Counted from the first letter of the stretch, positions 44,447 through 53,890 are shown. The stretch: 61,966 nucleotides of DNA from Calditrichaceae bacterium (GCA_013360445.1 JABWBP010000039.1:1-61966), one strand, 5' to 3'. The notes: generated by a model not told the origin, from the letters alone. Program-made: numbers and translations.

Positions 44447-46077
44447 TGCGACCCCCCGCTCACGCAAGCCGAATGGCAGGCGGAGTGACAGGCCGAGTGG
44501 CAGGCGGAGTGGCAAGCGGAGTGGCAGGCGTCGTGACAGGCGTCGTGGCAGACGTTGATATCCGGCAGCACCTCGGTGTCAATTTTCCCCTGGATCAGGT
44601 GATCCACCTGGATCGGCACCTCAGTTTCATACTTATAGGGATTTTCACGATAATTATAGTGGTAGCGAAAATGGGGATGGCTGTTGTGATACCAGCGGTA
44701 CCAGTCGTTGTCGTTGTACTGGCGCTGCGGGCGTTCCTCCGGCGGAGTTTCCGGCGGGTATTGCGCCATCCAGCGGTCGATCATGTTCTGATAATAGGCT
44801 TTGGTGGCTTCGACATCCGCGTCCCAGGCTTTGTTCTGGATATTTTTTACCGCCCGGTTCATCAGCGCTTCCAACTCTTGCTGGGAGAGCTTGCCGTCGT
44901 CTTCGATGGCTTCGAAGAACAACTGCTCGTACTCATTCAGCCTGCCCATTAGCGGGCGCTCCCGCACCTGCGCCCGCAGGGGCAACTCGTTCAGAATTTC
45001 CATGTACCCTTCTTTCACCAGGGAATTGAGCAGGGCGCTGACGATGCGTTTGAAGGGGATGCCCAGGAAGAAGGCCACTTCCAGGGGCGATAAATCCTGG
45101 CAGACTTTTCCCGGCTGGCGGAAGGTGGAGAGGATCAGTTTGGGCGGGGTCCAGTCGAGGTTTTCCCAGCGGATGTCCTCCAGCCCGCGCTGCGCCTGCA
45201 CCATGGAGCGGTGCTTGCCGACCACGACCCAAAAGAAAACCGCTAACAGAAGAATGCCGCCCCCCAGGAAGACCCACTTCGACGGGGCGGGGCGGGGAGC
45301 TTCGGAAGGCGTTTCGTAGGTGTATTCGTAGGGAGTTTCCGGGGCAGCGGCCCCTTCCGGCAGGCTGAACCAGCCCTGCGGGAAATAGCATTGCACCCGC
45401 ATGTGAAAGCGGTTGCCGGGGTTTTCCTTGTGGAACAGCAGCAGCAAGCGGTTATCCGCCCCCCGTTGATAGTCGATTTTGTAGGCTTCGTTGACCCAGG
45501 GTTCGGTCAGCACGTTCCGCTCCCGGTTCACGTAGTCGCGGGGGTTTTCTCCTTCCGGGAGGATGTGAGGCGTGAGCACGGTGAGGGTGTAATGGCGCTG
45601 GTTGTGGGCTTCATCCCACTGCACCGGCGCCCAGTTGAACACCACCAGGGCGCTGCTGTCCGCGCTGAGGGTGGGGGCCAGGTAGCCGGCTTCCGCAAAA
45701 TCGGTCAGGAAATAGAAAACGTAGGTGATCTCGCCGGAAGATACCCCGGCGCCCCCGGCCAGGATAATGTCCCAGGTATCCCCGTCCACCGGCGTGATGC
45801 TCAGCCGGTAGCGGTTGCCCCGGGAGTCAACTGCGTAGCCGTCCTCCGCGACCATGCGCACCTTCAGGCGGTCGTTGCCCTGGAAATAGAAGCCGTGCAG
45901 CTCGCCGGAAAGCACCTTCCACTGCACGGTGTACACCACCACGGCAACGCCGTCGGCGCGGAGATCCACGGCGGTCTCGACGAAATTGATCTCGCCCTTG
46001 CCGGCGAACGCCGGCCAGCAAAATAAGAGAATAAAAACCGGCAGGGAAAAACGGATGCGTTTCATGGCCCCAACCAT
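44443..46077 (-). CDS. DUF2207-like membrane protein with C-terminal Cys-His tetrapeptide repeat tail
   Basis: The 544-residue protein has a signal peptide ending near FCWPAFAG, a beta-rich extracytoplasmic DUF2207-type domain (about 28-220), one transmembrane helix (about 264-286) and a cytoplasmic part of about 165 residues with winged-helix-like LSPLEVAFFLGIPFKRIVSALL. A Tyr/His/Arg/Asn-rich linker (about 455-490) follows, then the tail C510-H544: CHDA twice, CHSA five times, then CVSGGSH. That gives eight Cys spaced exactly four residues apart, seven followed by His. The DNA is a 12-bp tandem repeat at 44464-44560. The adjacent radical SAM enzyme suggests the tail is modified. Met5 is an alternative start. 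Confidence 0.82.
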   Translation of the reverse strand: MVGAMKRIRFSLPVFILLFCWPAFAGKGEINFVETAVDLRADGVAVVVYTVQWKVLSGELHGFYFQGNDRLKVRMVAEDGYAVDSRGNRYRLSITPVDGDTWDIILAGGAGVSSGEITYVFYFLTDFAEAGYLAPTLSADSSALVVFNWAPVQWDEAHNQRHYTLTVLTPHILPEGENPRDYVNRERNVLTEPWVNEAYKIDYQRGADNRLLLLFHKENPGNRFHMRVQCYFPQGWFSLPEGAAAPETPYEYTYETPSEAPRPAPSKWVFLGGGILLLAVFFWVVVGKHRSMVQAQRGLEDIRWENLDWTPPKLILSTFRQPGKVCQDLSPLEVAFFLGIPFKRIVSALLNSLVKEGYMEILNELPLRAQVRERPLMGRLNEYEQLFFEAIEDDGKLSQQELEALMNRAVKNIQNKAWDADVEATKAYYQNMIDRWMAQYPPETPPEERPQRQYNDNDWYRWYHNSHPHFRYHYNYRENPYKYETEVPIQVDHLIQGKIDTEVLPDINVCHDACHDACHSACHSACHSACHSACHSACVSGGSH

Positions 46078-46118
46078 TTTCGAGTGTAAAACTGGCCCTT
46101 AGCGGGTATATATATAAA

Positions 46119-46296
46119 TGATGTCACGCATTTTACCACATGGTTCGATAAACTCACCATGCAAAAGACACAGAGAACACAGAGTTTTAATCGCCTTTTT
46201 AGCGTTTTTGCTTCTCAGCGCAGTCTCAGATTCAATAAATACTTGATTTTCTCTGTGCCCTCTGTGTGGTTGATTTTGGGTGTCTGCGTAACATCA
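46119..46296. mobile_element. MITE-like CACAGAG element, copy 3 (178 bp)
   Basis: Terminal repeats TGATGTCACGCA (46119-46130) and TGCGTAACATCA (46285-46296) differ at one position. The interior shares about 30 bases (ACCACATGGTTCGATAAACT...) with the window start and has CACAGAG / CTCTGTG arms. It lies upstream of both the leftward Cys-His protein operon and the rightward T9SS gene. Confidence 0.7.
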
Positions 46297-46744
46297 GTAC
46301 TAAAATTTTATACATTCACAGGGGCGGCGGGACAGTTGACGGCCGGTTCGAGACCGGCTGTTGAGAAGCCCGCCGTTTCAGCGCATCCGAATCTCTTGAA
46401 AATTGCTCTTAAAAAATTAACCCATTCACGTGAAAGTTGCCAGAACAATATCTTTTTTGCGCAATTGCAAAAAATTACCTACCAATTTGTGCAGTCGAAC
46501 ACGTTAAGCAAACTTTATGGGAACTATTATTGTATGCATTCCGAACATTGAAAACTCCGAATACCCTCGCTCATACTGAGAAGTGTGTAAACAGGTGATA
46601 AGGATTCTGTGTTTTTGGGAATGCCATTTTCCCAATCCGCTGCGCCATTTCACCTAAATGGGAACCCATAACCTGTCGAAGCCAATTTCCCGGTTCTCGG
46701 GATTGGTGAATATTCCACCATATAAAACCCCAGGAGGAGTATGT
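46297..46744. other. intergenic region with a large hairpin upstream of the T9SS protein
   Basis: CGGCGGG (46325-46331) pairs with CCCGCCG (46369-46375) around an inner GCCGG-TTCGAGA-CCGGC hairpin. The rest is AT-rich leader DNA. AGGAGG at 46732-46737 is the ribosome site of the next gene. No RNA gene is recognised, although the inner hairpin imitates a tRNA T-arm. Confidence 0.5.
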
Positions 46745-49700
46745 ATGCAACCCGATTGCTACCGTAAAATCAGTGCGAATTTGTTCTTGGCCATATTTCA
46801 ATCCGCCCTCGTTTTTTTGATGACAATGAACCTGAGCGGGTTTGGGCAAAGCCAGGGTGTTATTGAATTTGTGCGGGTATTTGTAACCGATAATTCCACG
46901 ATCCGCAGCTCCACGCCCGCCGGGATCGGTTATCACCCGCCCTCCGGGAACCTCTACATATCAGATTCGGAGATCAACGCCGAAGGCGACTGGAATTGCG
47001 AAAATATTTTTGAAGTGCCGACTTTGGGCAATACGCTGGTAAATTCTTACGATGCATACGCCCAGGGCGGCAGCCCCTGTCCCCCGGGTAACAACCATCG
47101 CGAGCCTACCGGTATTGATTATCTGAACGGTTTTTTCTATATCACCGATGATGATGAACACGCCGTTATGAAACAAGACGGCAATTTCGGCGCCCCGCTG
47201 CTGCAAGTTCAAACCGCGGGCTATAATGATGCGGAAGGCGTCGCCGCAGACCGCGTCTCCGGTCGTTTGTACGTGCTGATCGCCAAAGTCTCCGGAACGG
47301 GTTCTTCCCCCAGGATATTGGTATATGACGGCAATTTGAATTACTTCCCCGCCCTGTCATTTACAATTCCCTCCATTACCTCCGATCCCGAAGGAATTGC
47401 CTATCACGAAGGCAGCGGGCATCTATTCCTGGTATCTACCCCTGCCAAACTGGTTTACGAAGTTGACTTAAGCGGAAATGTTTTAAAACAGTATAGCATC
47501 AGCGGATTCAGCCCCGCGCCGCACTCGCCGCAGGGATTAACTTTTGCGCCCTCTTCCGACCCCAACGATGACCCGGGAATCCAGCACCTTTATATCGCCG
47601 ACGGGATCGGAAGGGTTTATGAAGCAAATATTCCCGGCCTCTACAATCCCAGTCCCGATATAACGGTCATTCCCGATACCCACAACTTTGGCAATGTCTT
47701 CATCGGCAGCACGGCTGCCCTGAATTTGGTTATCCGCAATGATGGCAGCCAGGATTTAAGCGTTACGGGTATTTCTTTGACCGGTGGAAACGCCGCAGAA
47801 TTCGAAGTGGACAACAGCGCGGTGCCGTTTACCCTGAATGCCGGTGAGAGCCAGGTGGTGCCGGTCAGTTTTACGCCTGCCTCCGCAGGCGCAAAAAGCA
47901 CTACCCTGCGGATCAACAGCAATGATCCCGATGAAAATCCCTTTGATGTGGCGCTTTCCGGCGCCGGCGTCATACCTGCCCCGGATATAACCGTAACGCC
48001 CGCCACGCACCAATTTGGCTTTGTGGTTATCAACACCAGCGTTTCCCAGTCGTTTGAGATACGCAACGACGGCAACCAAAACCTTTCGGTCAGTGATATA
48101 TTCTTAAACGGCGGCGATCTGTTGGAATTTCACATTACCGGCAGCAGCGCCCCCTTTACCCTGGCCCCCGGGGAAAGCGAATCGGTTGTGGTAAGCTTCG
48201 CTCCGCTCACTCTCGGCTCCAAGAGCACCACGCTGCGCATCAACAGCAATGATCCCGATGAGAATCCCTTTGATGTTCCCCTGGGCGGAACCGCCGTGGA
48301 AACCCCGCCCCCCAGCACCACGGTCGATTTTGTAGAAAGCCAGGGCGGGGGATCGGCTGCTTCCAATACGGTTTCCACTGCGGCAAGCCTCTCCGGCATG
48401 CCCGGGGATCTTTATCTGGCGTCCATCTCCATGAAACCCTACACCCAGGTCTCCGGCGTCAGCGGCCTGGGATTGACCTGGACAGAGGTGCGCAGCCAGT
48501 GCGGCGGCCGCAGCCAGACCGGCGTCTCGGTGTGGATGGCGCAGGGAAACCCCACCGCCGGAACGGTTACCGCTACCTTAGCAGGCGCCCCGCGGAACGC
48601 GGCCATTGTTGTGGCCCGCTATTCCGGGGCGCATCCCACTGATCCCCTCGGAAACATTCTTTCCGGCAACACCAACGGCGTCAGCGGAACCTGCTCCGGC
48701 GGGGTCGATAACGCTTCCTACGCCTTCCCCTTTAGCACCGCCGCCCCCAACGCGCTCGTTTTCGGGGCCGCGGCGATGCGCAACCGCACCCACACCCCCG
48801 GCGGTTCGTTTATCGAACGCCAGGAGCTTCACCAGGGCAGCGGGGGAGATGAAACCAGCGTGGCGGTAATGGATGCGACCATAGAAAATCCCGCCACGGT
48901 CAGTTTGAGCGGCCAATTCGGCGGCAGCGTGGATTGGGCGGTCGTGGGAGTCGAAATTATCCCCGGCGCGGCAGCGGATGCGCCAAATATTACCGTGACG
49001 CCGGCCGATCACAATTTCGGGGACGTGGTGGTCAACAGCAGCGCTTCGCAAATCTTTGAGGTCAAAAATACCGGAACGGCTGATCTGACCGTTAACAGCG
49101 TTTCCCTTTTGGGCAATAATGCCGCGGAATTCAACATCGACAATGGCGGGGGATCGTTCACCTTAGCGCCAAACGCCGCCCGTGATGTTACGGTAAGCTT
49201 CAATCCGCTCACCCTGGGAGCCAAGAGCGGCGCGTTAAGCTTCGACAGCAACGATCCCAACGAAAATCCCCTGAATGTGCCGCTAACGGGCAATGCGGTT
49301 CCCACCCCGGAACCCAATATTGCTGTTACGCCTGCGTCGTATGATTACGGAAATGTCTATATCGGGAACAGCGCTGCGCACTCTTTTACCATTCGGAATA
49401 CCGGCAGCGCGACGCTGGAAGTAAGCGCAACCACCCTGGCCGGCTCTGACGCCGGCGAGTTTAGTATTGCTGGCGGAGGGCCGTTTTCCATTGCTCCCGG
49501 GGACAGCCAGGCGGTGGAAATCACCTTTAATCCCGCCACGCCAGGGGGAAAAAGTGCAGCCTGGCGTATTCCCAGCAACGATCCCGACCAGGGTACCTTG
49601 GACGTGCCGCTCAGCGGAACCGCTTTAATTCCCATGCCGGATATTGCAATCGACCCGGCTGAACATGATTTCGGAACCGTGGTGCTCCTTTCCGGCGCTT

Positions 49701-50995
49701 CGCAGCAATTTGCCCTGGCGAATGAAGGGGCGGCAGATTTGCACGTCAGCGCAATTTCCTTAGAAGGAGCGGATGCCGCGGAATTTAGCATCGCCGGGGG
49801 CGGCGCAACGCCGTTTACCCTCGCGCCGGGCGATACCCACTTCGTCACCGTAGGATTTACACCGACGACGGCGGGTTCCAAGAGCGCCGCGCTGCGGATT
49901 GTTAGCGATGATCCCGATGAGAATCCCCTCGACGTTCCCCTGGCCGGAACCGGGGTAGAAACCCCGCCGCCCAGCGCCACGGTGAATTTTGAGGAAACCC
50001 GGAGCGGAGGCTCTGCGAATTCCGCTGCCGTTTCTACGGCGGGAACGCTTTCCGGCGCGCCCGGGGATTTGTTCCTGGCGGCGATTTCCACAAAACCATA
50101 CCGCGAAGTTGTCAATGTCGAAGGATTGGGTTTAACCTGGACCCTGGTGGATGCCCAGTGCGCGGGGCGCAGCCAGACCGGCATATCCGTGTGGATGGCG
50201 CAAGGGGTTCCAACCGGCGGAACGGTCACGGCAACTCTCAGCGCAGCGGCCTCGAACGCCGCTCTCGTGGTATCGCGGTATTCCGGCGCGGCGGCCGCCA
50301 ACCCGGTTAGCGTCATCTCCGGAAATACCAACGGCGTGGATGGGACCTGTTCCGGCGGCGCCGACAATGCGAGTTATTCTTTCCCCTTTGATACCGGCGT
50401 CGCTAACACCCTGATATTTGGCGCCGCGGCCATACGCAACAAAGATCACCTGCCCGGCGGTTCTTTCATCGAGCGCGCCGAATTCTACCAGGGCAGCGGC
50501 GGAAACACCGCCGGCGTGGCGGTTTTCGATTCCACGGTCGTGAATCCTTCTGCGACCGATTTAGCGGGCAGTTTCAACGGCAAAACCGATTGGGCGGTTA
50601 TCGGGGTGCAAATTCAGCCCCAGGGCGGCACATTTTTCAAACCCGGGAGCAATTCGCTGGCTTCCGGCAATCTTGCGGCTATTGCGGTACCGGATGAATT
50701 CGAGTTGCAGCAAAACTACCCCAACCCGTTCAATCCTTCCACCACCATTCGCTTTGAGCTGCCGTATCCGGCGATGGTCACGTTAACGGTTTATGATATT
50801 AGCGGGCGGGAAGTGAGCCGATTGATCGCCAATTCCGCTAAAGAAGCCGGGTATCACTCCATAAACTGGGACGGGCGGAACGAAGCCGGCGCTTCCGCGG
50901 CTTCCGGCGTCTATTTTTATACGATTTCCGTGCGCTCCCTTGACGGCAGCAATGCGGCTTTCTTCCAGACGAAACGAATGCTGTTGGTGAAATAA
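46745..50995 (+). CDS. secreted multidomain protein with beta-propeller, five choice-of-anchor-D-like domains and a T9SS sorting tail
   Basis: The 1416-residue protein starts at ATG 46745 (AGGAGG seven bases upstream) with a signal peptide. Residues about 30-300 look like an NHL/SdiA-regulated-type beta-propeller (GIGYHPPSGNLYISDSE; GVAADRVSGRLYVL). Five immunoglobulin-like repeats of about 100 residues follow, beginning PDITVIPDTHNFG, PDITVTPATHQFG, PNITVTPADHNFG, PNIAVTPASYDYG and PDIAIDPAEHDFG. Two about 210-residue domains, placed after repeats 2 and 5, share GDLYLASISMKPY-type and SGNTNGVSGTCSGG motifs. The C-terminus FELQQNYPNPFNPSTTIRFE...GVYFYTI is a type A T9SS sorting domain. It is likely a surface or extracellular protein; ligand unknown. 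Confidence 0.88.
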   Translation: MQPDCYRKISANLFLAIFQSALVFLMTMNLSGFGQSQGVIEFVRVFVTDNSTIRSSTPAGIGYHPPSGNLYISDSEINAEGDWNCENIFEVPTLGNTLVNSYDAYAQGGSPCPPGNNHREPTGIDYLNGFFYITDDDEHAVMKQDGNFGAPLLQVQTAGYNDAEGVAADRVSGRLYVLIAKVSGTGSSPRILVYDGNLNYFPALSFTIPSITSDPEGIAYHEGSGHLFLVSTPAKLVYEVDLSGNVLKQYSISGFSPAPHSPQGLTFAPSSDPNDDPGIQHLYIADGIGRVYEANIPGLYNPSPDITVIPDTHNFGNVFIGSTAALNLVIRNDGSQDLSVTGISLTGGNAAEFEVDNSAVPFTLNAGESQVVPVSFTPASAGAKSTTLRINSNDPDENPFDVALSGAGVIPAPDITVTPATHQFGFVVINTSVSQSFEIRNDGNQNLSVSDIFLNGGDLLEFHITGSSAPFTLAPGESESVVVSFAPLTLGSKSTTLRINSNDPDENPFDVPLGGTAVETPPPSTTVDFVESQGGGSAASNTVSTAASLSGMPGDLYLASISMKPYTQVSGVSGLGLTWTEVRSQCGGRSQTGVSVWMAQGNPTAGTVTATLAGAPRNAAIVVARYSGAHPTDPLGNILSGNTNGVSGTCSGGVDNASYAFPFSTAAPNALVFGAAAMRNRTHTPGGSFIERQELHQGSGGDETSVAVMDATIENPATVSLSGQFGGSVDWAVVGVEIIPGAAADAPNITVTPADHNFGDVVVNSSASQIFEVKNTGTADLTVNSVSLLGNNAAEFNIDNGGGSFTLAPNAARDVTVSFNPLTLGAKSGALSFDSNDPNENPLNVPLTGNAVPTPEPNIAVTPASYDYGNVYIGNSAAHSFTIRNTGSATLEVSATTLAGSDAGEFSIAGGGPFSIAPGDSQAVEITFNPATPGGKSAAWRIPSNDPDQGTLDVPLSGTALIPMPDIAIDPAEHDFGTVVLLSGASQQFALANEGAADLHVSAISLEGADAAEFSIAGGGATPFTLAPGDTHFVTVGFTPTTAGSKSAALRIVSDDPDENPLDVPLAGTGVETPPPSATVNFEETRSGGSANSAAVSTAGTLSGAPGDLFLAAISTKPYREVVNVEGLGLTWTLVDAQCAGRSQTGISVWMAQGVPTGGTVTATLSAAASNAALVVSRYSGAAAANPVSVISGNTNGVDGTCSGGADNASYSFPFDTGVANTLIFGAAAIRNKDHLPGGSFIERAEFYQGSGGNTAGVAVFDSTVVNPSATDLAGSFNGKTDWAVIGVQIQPQGGTFFKPGSNSLASGNLAAIAVPDEFELQQNYPNPFNPSTTIRFELPYPAMVTLTVYDISGREVSRLIANSAKEAGYHSINWDGRNEAGASAASGVYFYTISVRSLDGSNAAFFQTKRMLLVK

Positions 50996-51070
50996 GGGAG
51001 CCAGAAAAAAATAATGTACCCAACTGAGCGCACAGAGTGATTGAAACACATTAGCGTTCAGTGGTACAAT

Positions 51071-51120
51071 AAAAAGGGCGAAAGCCCTAACCCGCTGGCC
51101 GGGTTTCGCCCATTTTTTTA
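51071..51120 (+). terminator. rho-independent terminator after the T9SS gene
   Basis: GGGCGAAA (51076-51083) pairs with TTTCGCCC (51104-51111), followed by a run of seven T. The A-rich left flank means it could also stop the leftward gene ending at 51168. Confidence 0.85.
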
Positions 51121-51167
51121 ATGAAAGACGCATGACTGCTACGGAATACCTTATTCCCGGATCAATA

Positions 51168-52955
51168 CTAACCCAAATTAAGCCAGGCAAACCAGATCGG
51201 ATGATTCTCCTTATACCAGGTGAGAATTTCCCGTAATGCTTTCTGGTCATTGGGTGAAATAACATCCGGAGAAATTTTATCAAAGTGCACCCGGATGCTG
51301 TTGGCGCCAAAATGCTCCAGCGCTTCCGAGCAAAGCGTTTGCAGTTCGTTTCGAATTCTCCCGGAATCCGATATCTTTACCGGGCGCCCCCGGTAATTTT
51401 CGCCCCGCATAAACCGGTTCAATAGCGGATTAAATACCAGCCGGCTTTGATCAAACGGTTTTAACAGGCGGAGCGTAATTTTGGTATGCTTATCGCCCAT
51501 GCGGGTGGACAGGCGAACGGTCACCTCGTAAGTATTATCAGCTACTTCCCTGATGCCGGGAGCGCCGGTGTAAGGATCGGGGAGCATGTATCCTGAAATT
51601 GCCATTATCCGCCATTTTTTCTCAGGGAGGAAATCATCGATCGAAACGATTCGTTTGTCTAAAGGAATCCCTGCGTTATCGGCCAGTTTTATATCATCCC
51701 GGAACCACTGAACCATTTCTTCATCCACTTCCTGCTCAAAAATCTCCGCCAATTTTTTTGAGAAGCCCGGCGCATCCGGATCGAGGTGCATGATAAGCGC
51801 TTCTTTCTCATAACTGAGTTTGAAGGTGGAAGAAAAAACTGCCAGGGAGGCGTCTAAATCAAGTATCGGGCACAAGCTGGCGGCCTGAATCGCCTCTGCG
51901 GAAGCAGCATAGCCATCGACAATAAAGAGGTGTGTTTCATTTTGATCGTCTTCCCAGGTTCCCACCAGGAACGTGGGGGCGTAAGTTCCGGACTCCGTAA
52001 AAGCCTTATATCCGCCGGGTAATTCCCAGCCCTCTTCGACCAGGTGAACGTTGAGCTTTCGCCAGTCTTCCCATAATTTACCGATGCGCGGCTCCCGGCT
52101 CTTTCCCGCAAGCGTCCAGACGTGTATGTTTTCATTTTTTATGCCCGGGTAGGTTGCTTTGATCGCTTCCAGTACTTTCTCGCGCGGGGTCAGGAAATTG
52201 ATCAACAATGATTTTTCCTCTGCATTTTGCACGACCGCCCGGGGCAGTACCAGGTTTCCGATGTAACCTTCATAAGGTTTGGTGATGGCAAGCGGCTGGT
52301 CGAACAAATGAAGAACGGTCATGGGGCCGGTCTCGCTGCCTTTGGCAAACCGGGAGGTGTTCTCAAGCGTGTCGATGGCCGCACCCCAGATGGTGATTCC
52401 GGCGTTATTAATCTCCTTGCGAAAATCAGCCCAATCATATTTTTTGGCATTGATTAACTTTTGGACGCAACCATCCAAAAATCGGGCAACCTGGGGCCGG
52501 GCGTAAATTCTGCCAAATCCTAACATCGGGTTAGAGCCCATTTCGGGAGTTTCCCCGCCTTTGGGCATCAGCCCTTCGCCCAGGCAGACCATAATCGCGT
52601 GATTTTCCGGAAGAGAACGGGAGAGATACCACAGGCTTTCACTCATGGCATAGGCAGAAATAGCGTCAGCATCTTTCTTGACCTGGTTCAGGGCTTTTTT
52701 TTCCGCCCCTTCTCCTTCCCCGTAGCGGCCAAATAGCTTTGTTCCCAACGCGGTTACTGCCGCAGTCATTATCAAAAGCCTTTCCAACCTTCCGCCGACG
52801 AAGGAAATATTTTTAGAGGCTTCCCTGCCGTCGCTGCCGCGGGCCCATTCCATATCGATATCTTCCAGCCATAAATGAAAGCGTCCCAATAGCGGGCGAG
52901 TATCAAATGCCCATTGCGCAACAATGTTCATCTTATCCATGTCATTCCGCTTCAT
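51168..52955 (-). CDS. unknown 595-residue cytoplasmic protein
   Basis: I do not recognise this family. The protein has no signal peptide. It has one moderately hydrophobic helix (GRLERLLIMTAAVTALGTKLFG, about 54-75) that may be buried. Other features are a nucleotide-loop-like FIVDGYAASAEAIQAASL, repeated aromatic/acidic segments, and a C-terminal domain with EVTVRLSTRMGDKHTKITLRLL and NPLLNRFMRGENYRGRPV. GGAG lies before the ATG. It stands alone, leftward, with the T9SS-gene terminator at its 3' side and an unmarked region at its 5' side. Codon use and composition look like the rest of the genome, not like the adjacent phage-like DNA. Confidence 0.7.
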   Translation of the reverse strand: MKRNDMDKMNIVAQWAFDTRPLLGRFHLWLEDIDMEWARGSDGREASKNISFVGGRLERLLIMTAAVTALGTKLFGRYGEGEGAEKKALNQVKKDADAISAYAMSESLWYLSRSLPENHAIMVCLGEGLMPKGGETPEMGSNPMLGFGRIYARPQVARFLDGCVQKLINAKKYDWADFRKEINNAGITIWGAAIDTLENTSRFAKGSETGPMTVLHLFDQPLAITKPYEGYIGNLVLPRAVVQNAEEKSLLINFLTPREKVLEAIKATYPGIKNENIHVWTLAGKSREPRIGKLWEDWRKLNVHLVEEGWELPGGYKAFTESGTYAPTFLVGTWEDDQNETHLFIVDGYAASAEAIQAASLCPILDLDASLAVFSSTFKLSYEKEALIMHLDPDAPGFSKKLAEIFEQEVDEEMVQWFRDDIKLADNAGIPLDKRIVSIDDFLPEKKWRIMAISGYMLPDPYTGAPGIREVADNTYEVTVRLSTRMGDKHTKITLRLLKPFDQSRLVFNPLLNRFMRGENYRGRPVKISDSGRIRNELQTLCSEALEHFGANSIRVHFDKISPDVISPNDQKALREILTWYKENHPIWFAWLNLG

Positions 52956-53357
52956 AGCTGCTCCATGATAGTTGCCATTGTCGAAAAAAGTTTAAAAAAT
53001 CACCTCCGAAGGTAAAAAAAAATCTTTAAAAATACTCATATATTTTAATTTGCACAGCCCCGCGAGTCATCGCGTGGAGCGTGAATCCTCTCTCACAATG
53101 ATGAGGGGACTTATCTCCGAATCATGCCGAGTGCGTAGCCTCAGCCAACAAAATATTCAGCAGAAAGATGGCGAACGGTCACATTGGCAGGTATTTTACA
53201 TTACCACTTTATTACCACTAACAAAAAACAAGGGCTGACCGCGAAATTCACAATCAGCCCGAAGTTGTTGATATTACTGGTACCCCTTCATAGACGCATA
53301 TCGAACTTTTTTATTAACAAATCCGAGAGTAATTTTTGGTTATGAAGGGATTGGAAT
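52956..53357. other. gene-free border of the phage-like region with a leftward hairpin terminator
   Basis: GGGCTGA (53232-53238) pairs with TCAGCCC (53254-53260). Read leftward it is followed by TTGTTTTTTGTT, so it could end the leftward operon 54781-53591. AT-rich DNA at 52985-53050 may hold the promoter of the 595-residue gene. No integrase, tRNA or att repeat was found here. Confidence 0.45.
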
Positions 53358-53582
53358 ATGAAGGAATTCAAGGATGACTGGATTTGCAAGAAGTGTGAAT
53401 TCTGGCGGCGGTCGCGGAAGGGTTTCGGTATTTGCACCCTGCACCGGCCGGATATTTTTACAGAGGATGGGCTGCGGCGACGGATAAAGACATTCGAGTC
53501 GGACGGCTGCGAGCAATGGTCGGCGGCGCTGCGGAAGGGAGTGCAGCGGGTGACGGCGGAGGTAAGGCTGACAAAAGTTTAG
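53358..53582 (+). CDS. small cysteine-containing protein
   Basis: The 74-residue protein has a CKKC pair (residues 10-13) and two further Cys (26 and 51) in a WICKKCEFWRR...GICTLHRP...SDGCEQW frame, which could bind a zinc ion. It starts at ATG 53358 with GAAGGG upstream. Small Cys-rich frames of this kind are common in phage early regions. Function unknown; it converges with the leftward operon, nine bases away. Confidence 0.55.
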   Translation: MKEFKDDWICKKCEFWRRSRKGFGICTLHRPDIFTEDGLRRRIKTFESDGCEQWSAALRKGVQRVTAEVRLTKV

Positions 53583-53590
53583 CAGAATGA

Positions 53591-53890
53591 TTATTTGAGC
53601 AGGAAGCGCCGGCTTACGGAAGTGCGGGTGTATCGTTCCCAAAATTCGGGGTAGTCATCCTGAAATTTTTTGGAGTCGAAACGGGTGGAAATGACGGTTT
53701 TGAAGGTCGCCAGCAGTATCCCCCGATAGTAGATTTCTTCTCCGGTATCTCCAAATTCCGCTTCGATCTCCTCGCGCAGGGCTTTTACCTGCGCCTGAGC
53801 GGATTCTAATTTCTTTTGCAGCATGCGGAGACGGCGGCATTTCAGCGCGGTCTCCTTTGCGACTTCGATTTGCGGCGTAATAATTTCCAT
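53591..53890 (-). CDS. phage-type coiled-coil protein with RxDSKxxxxxxP tail
   Basis: The 99-residue protein has a helical N-terminus (LRMLQKKLESAQAQVKALREEIEAEF) and a C-terminal TFKTVISTRFDSKKFQDDYPEFWERY stretch ending RRFLLK. This ending resembles the tail of phage YqaJ-like exonucleases and their small partners. AAGGAG lies five bases before the ATG at 53890; upstream in-frame codons are unneeded. Last gene of a four-gene leftward operon. It may be a recombination accessory factor; moderate confidence. Confidence 0.6.
   Translation of the reverse strand: MEIITPQIEVAKETALKCRRLRMLQKKLESAQAQVKALREEIEAEFGDTGEEIYYRGILLATFKTVISTRFDSKKFQDDYPEFWERYTRTSVSRRFLLK

Noticed and set aside
44251-44952. 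Rightward frame across the Cys-His repeat (reads GVAGGVASGV)
   Set aside because: It is the antisense of the 12-bp repeat in the DUF2207-like gene; the leftward frame has the signal peptide, domain and partner enzyme.
46339-46358. GCCGG-TTCGAGA-CCGGC, which looks like a tRNA T-arm
   Set aside because: No acceptor, D-arm or anticodon arm can be folded around it, and it is the inner part of a larger CGGCGGG...CCCGCCG hairpin.
53232-53260. Hairpin at the phage-segment border as an attachment site
   Set aside because: It has no second copy in the window and reads better as a leftward terminator (T-rich stretch follows).
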